Origin: Streptomyces mayonensis
GTDB taxonomy: Bacteria > Actinomycetota > Actinomycetes > Streptomycetales > Streptomycetaceae
Direction of reading: 5' to 3'
DNA: 64,000 nt
Assembly (NCBI RefSeq): GCF_018982965.1
Contig: NZ_JACBYP010000013.1
Span: forward strand, 1 to 64,000
Under the pieces are notes generated by a model that saw only the letters and a list, made by a program, of their open reading frames with translations, was not told the origin of the DNA and searched no databases. A program made the position numbers and the translations under genes. The stretch's first letter is position 1. Each line of letters begins with the position of its first letter. Positions 58,350 to 64,000 of the stretch are shown one piece after another.

Positions 58350-60086
58350 TCAGCGGCGGCGGCTGGAATCCTTCACGGGGCTATGCACCAGCGGTGTGCT
58401 GGGTGCCGACGACCTTTGGCGCCCAGTGCCTCGGCTGGATGCGCCGGAGCGACTTTCAGGCAGAGCAGGCAGGTGTGCTCTGCGTCGCAGCCGCCAGACG
58501 AGGACGTCGCTGACGGAGGTTGCAGTGCCCAGCTCGCGTCGCCGGGCGGCGTCGGTCAGCAGAGCCGCCGGGTCATGACCGGCCCTGCGGGCCTCGTCGA
58601 GGGTGGAGGCCAGGGCGGGCCAGCCCGATTCTTCCTGGACCCTGGTGGCCAGGTCCGGCAGCACCTGGTGGAGAAGGTCGGCTTGCCGTTGCCGGACGCG
58701 CGGGGCCAGGCGTTGGCCTCGCTGGCGGAGGACGGACATGGGGTGGGCTGCGGCGGCTTGGTAGGCGACGCGGAGGTGTTCACTGGCCTTCCGGGCTGCG
58801 TCGGCTTGTTGACTGTGGCGCTTCTTGGCGTGCCAGTTCGACGCGGCAACGGCGAGGAAGAACGCCATGTCGATGAGCATGGCGGTGGTAGCACCGTCCT
58901 CCCCCCGACCGAGGGCTGGCCCGCTGTGGACGAGATCGCGGGCCGCTTGGCGCAGGGCGTGGTCGCCCCCGCGTACGGCCTTGACATGGGAGCGGCTGGC
59001 CCGCTCGAACGTGAAGGCGGCCTCCCGGAGTTCGGCGCGGGTGCGAGCGGCGGAGGTCTTGGCGAGCGCGTCCAGGATCTCACCCGCCGCGGCGATCTGA
59101 GCCGCCGCTGTGCCGTCCTCACCGCGATCGATGATCAACAGGGCCTGCCAGGCGGCCGCAGAGGCCCTGCGCCGCGCGAACGCGGGGCCTGTCACGTCCG
59201 GCAGGGCCGGCTGCCCCGGCCGGGCGCCATCCGCGGAGGCGGCAGCCTCCCTGGGCGGGATCCAGCGTTCACGGATGCGGGGCAGGGATAGATCGGGTGC
59301 GAGAGTGGAGCCCGCGTAGAACACCGGCTCCCTGTCACCATTGCGGTCATGGGGCAGCGCGACCTTGTAGCCGAGCAGGTCGCCCGAGGGCGCGATGCGC
59401 TTGCGGATCAGCAGTCCGGCGGCGGCCAGCCGGTCGAAGAACTCTTCATCGCCCGCAGCGCCGGCCACGGCGCGCCGTACGTTCTCCCGCAGCTCGTCGC
59501 GTGCCGGACGGTCCCGCCCCTCGCGTTCGGCCTTGTGCCGCTCGGCGCTGGTGGCCCGCTTGGCAGCGGTGCCGTCCCCGGGCGCGACCTGGTGCAGGCC
59601 GAGTTCCTTCTCGACCAGGCGGCACTCGGCTTGGGCGCGTTTACCTGAGCGGTGGTGGCTGGGGCGGAGGCCGTCTTCGCGGACCAGGGTGGCGATGATG
59701 TGGATGTGGTCGTCGGCGTGCCGGACAGCTGCCCAGCGGCAGCCGGCACCGTCGCCGGGGTCAATGCCGGTGGCGGCGACCACACGGCGGGCGATGTCGC
59801 CCCACTGCTCGTCGGACAGCAGCGGGTCGTCCGGGGCAGCGCGTACCGAACAGTGCCAGACGTGCTTGTCGGGCCGCTGGCCTGCGTCGAGCAGGGACAG
59901 GGGCTGGTCGAGGAGGTGCTGAAGGTCCCTCTTCGTGACGGACGCGTCGCGGCCGGGGTCGGGGGCCATGCCGTCGAAGGAGGCGGCCAGGTGCGGGTCG
60001 ACGTGCTCCTCGCGGGTGCCCTTGCCGTACAGGTAGTGAAGAAGCCCGAGGGTGTTGCTGCCCTGCTGGTGGATCCGGGGAATCAA
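58350..60086 (-). CDS. Relaxase / mobilization nuclease
   Basis: A 578-residue relaxase. The N-terminal third carries the MOB-type nicking module: metal-binding HADDHIHII (about 124-132) and upstream KHVWHCSVRAAPDDPLL, with a Tyr near the start (LLHYLYGKGTREEHVDPH) that could be the DNA-linking residue. The rest is helical, ending in a basic, low-complexity tail. It nicks oriT and pilots single-stranded DNA to a recipient. It overlaps mobC by four bases. The element is therefore mobilizable; no coupling protein is seen in the window. Confidence 0.85.
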   Translation of the reverse strand: MIPRIHQQGSNTLGLLHYLYGKGTREEHVDPHLAASFDGMAPDPGRDASVTKRDLQHLLDQPLSLLDAGQRPDKHVWHCSVRAAPDDPLLSDEQWGDIARRVVAATGIDPGDGAGCRWAAVRHADDHIHIIATLVREDGLRPSHHRSGKRAQAECRLVEKELGLHQVAPGDGTAAKRATSAERHKAEREGRDRPARDELRENVRRAVAGAAGDEEFFDRLAAAGLLIRKRIAPSGDLLGYKVALPHDRNGDREPVFYAGSTLAPDLSLPRIRERWIPPREAAASADGARPGQPALPDVTGPAFARRRASAAAWQALLIIDRGEDGTAAAQIAAAGEILDALAKTSAARTRAELREAAFTFERASRSHVKAVRGGDHALRQAARDLVHSGPALGRGEDGATTAMLIDMAFFLAVAASNWHAKKRHSQQADAARKASEHLRVAYQAAAAHPMSVLRQRGQRLAPRVRQRQADLLHQVLPDLATRVQEESGWPALASTLDEARRAGHDPAALLTDAARRRELGTATSVSDVLVWRLRRRAHLPALPESRSGASSRGTGRQRSSAPSTPLVHSPVKDSSRRR

Positions 60087-60709
60087 GCCGCCTGTACCTC
60101 CTGCCCGCCGGTGATCCTGTCGGCTGCCCGTTGGACGGCCCGTGCGGCGTCCTGCAGGTTGGTCAGGGCGGCGGCGAAGTGAGGTGCCTCGGCACCGGAG
60201 TTGAGTGCCTTGGCCACCTGGTTGACGTTGCTGCCCGCCCAGCCGAGCTGACGGCGCACACCGAACAGGGCAGTCAGGACGTCCCGCTCGGTGGCGATGA
60301 CTGCCGCGGTGCGGGACTGGTCGCGGGCAGCGGCCAGGGCGGAGTGAGCCAGGAACCCGGCCACGCTCATGCCGACGTGGTCGGCGCCGGACTGGATGAT
60401 GGCGAGTTCCTGGTCGTTTAGGCGGACGCTGTGGGCAGGACGCTGCTTCTTGTCACGCCGACGCGACTTACCTCTTCTGGCCGTTTCCTTCGGGCTGACC
60501 TTGCCTGGTTGCGGTCCGCCCTCGGTCGCAGCCTTCCCGCCCGGAGCCCCCTGGCGCCGGACGGGACCCGCAGCCTCCGGCGCGGGGTCGGGTTCGGGCG
60601 CTTCCCCTGCGGGGGAGTGTCCGGACCTCCAACTTGCTCCCGACGGGGCGGGGGCGGTCGGCAGGGATTCCTCGCGGGACGTGGGGTCATCGTGGTGCGG
60701 GGTGTGCAT
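60083..60709 (-). CDS. mobC: MobC-like relaxosome accessory protein
   Basis: A 208-residue protein. A long disordered, Pro/Glu/Lys-rich N-terminus leads to a ribbon-helix-helix-like DNA-binding start (HSVRLNDQELAIIQSGADHVGMSVAGFLAHSAL) and the MobC signature LRRQLGWAGSNVNQVAKALN-like segment (VRRQLGWAGSNVNQVAKAL), then a helix. MobC helps the relaxase melt oriT. It lies directly upstream of the relaxase with an overlap. Confidence 0.82.
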   Translation of the reverse strand: MHTPHHDDPTSREESLPTAPAPSGASWRSGHSPAGEAPEPDPAPEAAGPVRRQGAPGGKAATEGGPQPGKVSPKETARRGKSRRRDKKQRPAHSVRLNDQELAIIQSGADHVGMSVAGFLAHSALAAARDQSRTAAVIATERDVLTALFGVRRQLGWAGSNVNQVAKALNSGAEAPHFAAALTNLQDAARAVQRAADRITGGQEVQAA

Positions 60710-60756
60710 GGGGCCCTTCGGTCGGGGTCTGGTTGGGAGTGCTGGTGCTGCGGGGA

Positions 60757-62031
60757 TCAGCGGGACGGAGCACCGGCTGCTGCTTTGAGCTGGGCCTTGA
60801 ACTCGCGGACGACTCGTCCGACGCCGTCGCTGGAGACGGTGTAGCCGACGGTGCGCAGGGCGTCTTCGACCCGGTCGCGGCCGACGCTGCCGGTCTCCTC
60901 GTAGATGCGGCGAGCGTGTTTGAGGATGACCTCGTCAGAGGCGCGGGCTTTGCTGGCGTCGCCGTTCTTCCGGGCAGCCGCCTTCCGATCACGCTTGCCC
61001 GACACGCTGCCCGCGCTGGTGCCCGTGAGCGCCGGGCTGTCTTCGGCTTCTGCCCGTGTGGGCAGCCCGGGCACCGGGCGGGCAGCCGGAGGCATCTCCT
61101 CGTCACCCGGATCTGATGGGTGCTGGCGGGCAGCGTCCTCTGCCCGCGGCAGGGCTTCCGGGCGGCCGGAGCGCGGGCGGCTGTGCCCGGACTCACGGGC
61201 GGGGGACGAGGCCGGAATCTGCCAGCGCGGCGGCAGCGTGATGGAGGCGAGGCCGAGAGCCTGCTTGCGGGTGGCGAGCTTGCGCAGCAGTAGCTCGTCC
61301 TGGCGCGGATCCCCGTCGACGCCGGCCCGCTCCAGCGCCTCGTGCAGGCGTTCCGTCAGACGCCGCTCCCGCCGCTTTCCGCGCTGTCGGTCGGTCATCG
61401 ACTCGGCGCGCAGGATCAGGGCGACGGCTTCGCTCAGCGCGCGCTCGCGGATGAGCCGGGCGGCATCGGCGTCCTGGTCGGCGATGCCGAGCCGGGCCAG
61501 GAGGCGTTCGCGTGCCTGACGGACGAGGACGGCAGCCAGGCCGCGTGAGGCGGCGTCGGGGGCGCGGTGGCGCAGCTCGATGCCCATGGCTAGGTGCCAC
61601 AGCATCGCGGCCATGACCGGGCCGACGAAGGCCCGCACGGTGCCGCCGACCAGCCCGGACTCGGCGTAGGCGGGCAGAACCTGTACTGCGGTGATGACCC
61701 AGGTGAGGGTACCGGGCAGGCCGGGAGCCTGCTTCGGGCCGTTGAGGTTCTGCCGGGCCATCAGGGCGGTGGCGAACAGGGCCAGCTCGGCGGCGGCGAA
61801 CATCGCGACGCGCTCGGCAGTGCCGCCCATGTCGAGGTAGTCGGCGGCGAACCGCCAGCTGGTGTCCGCGCTGTACGCGGTGCAGCCGAGGGCGGCCACG
61901 GCCGCGACCGGCACTGCGACAGTCCCGCGCCAGCGATTGGTCTGATGCTGCCGGCGGCGCTGCTGGCGGATCAGCCACCCGGCGAGCAGGACGAGCAGCA
62001 CGGGCGGGATGAGGAGCGCCACGGTCATCAC
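60757..62031 (-). CDS. DUF2637 membrane protein (SpdB-like)
   Basis: A 424-residue protein. The N-terminal 150 residues contain about four membrane helices (LLIPPVLLVLLAGWLI, VAVPVAAVAALGCTAY, VAMFAAAELALFATALM, AFVGPVMAAMLWHLAMG), the DUF2637 pattern of Streptomyces transfer or spread proteins. The C-terminal half is cytosolic and charged, ending in an HTH-like segment (ILKHARRIYEETGSVGRDRVEDALRTVGYTVSSDGVGRVV). The start is GTG 62031 or ATG 62028. It lies between the replication pair and mobC. Confidence 0.78.
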   Translation of the reverse strand: MMTVALLIPPVLLVLLAGWLIRQQRRRQHQTNRWRGTVAVPVAAVAALGCTAYSADTSWRFAADYLDMGGTAERVAMFAAAELALFATALMARQNLNGPKQAPGLPGTLTWVITAVQVLPAYAESGLVGGTVRAFVGPVMAAMLWHLAMGIELRHRAPDAASRGLAAVLVRQARERLLARLGIADQDADAARLIRERALSEAVALILRAESMTDRQRGKRRERRLTERLHEALERAGVDGDPRQDELLLRKLATRKQALGLASITLPPRWQIPASSPARESGHSRPRSGRPEALPRAEDAARQHPSDPGDEEMPPAARPVPGLPTRAEAEDSPALTGTSAGSVSGKRDRKAAARKNGDASKARASDEVILKHARRIYEETGSVGRDRVEDALRTVGYTVSSDGVGRVVREFKAQLKAAAGAPSR

Positions 62032-62267
62032 CGGGGAGGTGGCCCAGTCGGGGAGGAGCGGCGGGCCGCTGATCCGTATGGCGAGGGGGACGGGGCTGTG
62101 AGGAGGCAGGAGAGGGCTCCAAGGCGTCGAGGATTGAGGGCGAAGGGCGAAGGGCGAATCGACGGAGCGCTGAGCAACCGCCTATGCGAGAGGCTGGCGC
62201 GGGTAGGGCTGGTGTCAGCGCGGGTGACGCGGCGGGCCCGGCCAAGAGAGGGCGCTGAGGCGGCCAG

Positions 62268-62969
62268 TCAGGCGGCGGGGACTGTGCGGCGTCGTCGGTC
62301 GGGGCCGTCGAGGATGACGCGCTCCGTCATCTCGGCGAGGCGGGAGGCGACGCGGTCACCGAGGGTGACGCGCAGCTGCTCCATAGGAAGGTTGGTGGTG
62401 ACGAGGGTGGGGAGCATGTGCTCGTACCGGTGGTTGATGAGCCGGTAGGTCAGCTCCTCGGTCCATTCGCTGGTCTTGGCCGCGCCGAGGTCGTCCAGGA
62501 ACAGCAGCGGGCAGCGCGCCAGGGTCTGCAGGTCACGCTCGGCGTCGTGGCCGGCGCGGGGGCGCAGACGCGCGTGGAAGTCGGCGGTGGTGGTCGCTTC
62601 CCAGCGCAGACGGACCCCTTGGGCGAGCAGGGTTCGGATGGCGCCGTACGCCTGGTACGTCTTGCCGGTGCCTGTGGGGCCGGCGATCAGCAGCGACGGG
62701 CCTTCGGCGATGCCCGGCCCGCCGGGGCCGGGGCGTCCGGCGCGGGCGATCTCGTCGGCCCAGGCGGTGACCTTCGGGTGGTCGGCCAGGGCTCGGCGGT
62801 AGCGGGCGGGGATCCTGGCGTCGGCGAGTTCCAGCGCGGTGACGGGCTCGGCGTGCCCTTCCTCGACGGCGGCGGTGGCGAGGTCGATGCCGCGACTGGC
62901 AAGGATGCCGTTGAGCCGGTCGGCCAGCGGGCCGACCCGGTGGGGCTCGCGGGTGAGGGTGGCGGTCAG
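62268..62969 (-). CDS. DnaC/IstB-like ATPase (helicase loader), CTG start
   Basis: A 233-residue AAA+ ATPase. Walker A GPTGTGKT (about 96-103), Walker B LLFLDDLG (about 153), then SEWTEELTYRLINHRYE, LVTTNL (sensor) and LGDRVASRLAEM (arginine-finger region) are those of DnaC-type loaders. An in-frame TGA lies just upstream and no ATG, GTG or TTG occurs before the Walker region. The only fitting start is CTG 62969, with GGAGG six bases upstream and CTGA overlap with the preceding stop. It should load a replicative helicase at the element's origin with the partner gene 62966-63898. Confidence 0.78.
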   Translation of the reverse strand: MTATLTREPHRVGPLADRLNGILASRGIDLATAAVEEGHAEPVTALELADARIPARYRRALADHPKVTAWADEIARAGRPGPGGPGIAEGPSLLIAGPTGTGKTYQAYGAIRTLLAQGVRLRWEATTTADFHARLRPRAGHDAERDLQTLARCPLLFLDDLGAAKTSEWTEELTYRLINHRYEHMLPTLVTTNLPMEQLRVTLGDRVASRLAEMTERVILDGPDRRRRTVPAA

Positions 62970-63898
62970 AGGTCACCTCCGTAGGCGGCTTCGACATCGG
63001 CGGGGTTTGTCCACGCCCTGTGGACAACCAGCGCGGTGGGGGCCGCGTTCATGGCCTCGTGCACGAGGCTCGGCAGAGTGCTGGGATGCAGGCCCTTGGC
63101 GCGGTGCCGTTCCAGGCCGGCCCGGATGTGGGCGGGGGCGATGCCCTCGCCGAGCAGCTTGCGCACCTCACGAGCGAGATGGCTCAGGACGTCCTTGGGC
63201 GGACGGTGTGTGCAAGCGGCGGCGTACTCGGCGATGAGCTCGTTGGCCGAGACGGCGTGGGGTGCGGGGGCGCTCGCGCCCCCCGAAGGGGTATTTCCTA
63301 GATCCATGATCCTAGGTCCTAGATCCGGATGCTGAGGCGTCACCGCTCCCTCACTGAGCCCTCCTCGCTGCCTCACGGAGGGCTCACTGAAATTGCTCTG
63401 ACCTGCTATTTCTTCATCGGTGACCGGATTCACCGCAGGCTCGCGTATTCGCCCGGAGCCCTCACGGAGGGCTCCGTGAGGCTGCGGTGCGGGCTCCGTG
63501 ACGCCCACTCCCGCAGCCGACGCATCGACGCTAGGCGCGGTGCGAGCCTGCGTGTCGTGGTGCGTGCAGGCTGGAAGACGGCTCGCGCTGGGGCGATTGA
63601 TCTTCTGATGCTGCCGCCAGGTGACGATGTGCAGGTAGCGCTTGTCGCCCGGACCCTTGTAGCGGCATATCAGCCCCGCGTCGGCGAGCTGGGCGAGGTC
63701 GTGCTCGACAGCGCCAGGCGTATGTTCCGGGCGCAGGACCCACAACTGCCCGGCGATGATCGCGGCGTGGTCGCGGTGGCGCCCCTGATCGTCAGCCTGG
63801 GTGAGCAGGCCGAAGAAGGTGCGCTCTGCGGTCAACGAGACGGCGGCCAGAGACTCGGAGACGAAGGCTTCCGGCTTGATGGTGCGGATTCGTGCCAA
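62966..63898 (-). CDS. Phage O / replisome-organizer-like replication protein
   Basis: A 310-residue protein. The N-terminal winged helix (ARIRTIKPEAFVSESLAAVSLTAERTFFGLLTQADDQGRHRDH... LAQLADAGLICRYK...YLHIVTWRQHQKINRPSASRLP) is typical of phage-derived replication initiators. A repeat-rich linker follows, then a helical C-terminal domain (SANELIAEYAAACTHRPPKDVLSHLAREVRKLL). It is followed by a DnaC-like ATPase, the lambda O/P-type arrangement. ATG 63898. The linker-encoding DNA holds direct and inverted repeats that may be the origin. The remaining 102 bases to the window edge show no further start. Confidence 0.75.
   Translation of the reverse strand: MARIRTIKPEAFVSESLAAVSLTAERTFFGLLTQADDQGRHRDHAAIIAGQLWVLRPEHTPGAVEHDLAQLADAGLICRYKGPGDKRYLHIVTWRQHQKINRPSASRLPACTHHDTQARTAPSVDASAAGVGVTEPAPQPHGALREGSGRIREPAVNPVTDEEIAGQSNFSEPSVRQRGGLSEGAVTPQHPDLGPRIMDLGNTPSGGASAPAPHAVSANELIAEYAAACTHRPPKDVLSHLAREVRKLLGEGIAPAHIRAGLERHRAKGLHPSTLPSLVHEAMNAAPTALVVHRAWTNPADVEAAYGGDL
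63297..63501. repeat. Repeat cluster inside the replication gene, candidate origin
   Basis: Direct repeats CCTAGATCC (63297 and 63318, 21 bp apart), CCTCACGGAGGGCTC (63371 and 63460) and GGGCTCCGTGA (63469 and 63491, 22 bp apart), plus a perfect inverted repeat GGAGCCCT-CACGG-AGGGCTCC (63455-63475). A relatively AT-rich block sits between them (about 63387-63430). Iterons plus an AT-rich block within an initiator gene recall lambda ori inside O. Origin function is inferred. Confidence 0.5.
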
Positions 63899-64000
63899 GA
63901 GGGGCGGTCCTCACTCGGTGGCCGGTGGACTGGGTCCCACCGTTCACCGTCGGTCGGGGGCGGGTCGGGCGTGAAGCGCCCTGGAATGCCTGGCCGTTGA

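Noticed and set aside
62533..63027. 164-residue Arg/Pro-rich frame with GTG/ATG starts
   Set aside because: It is out of frame with the DnaC-like ATPase motifs, which are intact in the adjacent frame starting at CTG.

Overview
The window looks like a Streptomyces chromosome. It is very GC-rich, and it carries genus-typical families: a WhiJ-like XRE/DUF5753 regulator paired with a DUF397 protein, a ScbR-like gamma-butyrolactone receptor homologue, DUF317 and DUF2637 proteins, and many GTG/TTG starts. No complete tRNA, rRNA or CRISPR array was seen.

Left part, about 1-24.2 kb, reads as resident chromosome. It holds a CPA2 antiporter with its RCK_C subunit, a winged-helix regulator divergent from an alpha/beta hydrolase, a CPBP protease, a Clp-N repeat protein, the XRE/DUF397/ATPase trio, a MerR regulator, a secreted thaumatin-GH128 fusion, a MacB-like ABC exporter, and a TIR-STAND (NLR-like) protein. 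The TIR-STAND protein lies beside a membrane protein that shares its C-terminal domain. An HTH/zinc-finger protein, a nucleotidyltransferase, a ScbR-like regulator and two small membrane proteins follow.

At 24.29-24.33 kb lies the 3' half of a tRNA-Pro(CGG), from anticodon loop to discriminator base, followed on its own strand by a terminator. This is the signature of a site-specific integration end. I infer that everything to the right belongs to an integrative mobilizable element running past the window edge, where the integrase and intact tRNA should lie.

The element carries a large defence island (24.8-47.5 kb). Operon 1 has a sacsin-like GHKL ATPase fused to an SF2 helicase, a NERD-SF1 helicase, DrmA and DrmB. 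After a small AbrB-like protein and a Vsr nuclease comes operon 2: a 5mC methyltransferase, a Z1 ATPase, a PD-(D/E)XK protein, a paraMORC-like GHKL ATPase and two unknown proteins. A facing Mrr/AspBHI-like endonuclease closes the island. Together this looks like a hybrid of DISARM (without a DrmC candidate) and a paraMORC restriction-modification system, with both halves sharing one methyltransferase.

Cargo (47.6-56.1 kb) includes a serine hydrolase, HD, NUDIX, HTH-DUF5919 and HAD proteins, and a compact four-gene set (radical SAM, P-loop kinase, SAM methyltransferase, CYTH) of unknown product. The right end (56.3-64 kb) is the plasmid-like backbone: two DUF317 proteins, a relaxase, MobC, a DUF2637 membrane protein, and a replication pair. 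In that pair a DnaC-like ATPase appears to start with CTG, and the O-like gene contains a repeat cluster that may be the origin.
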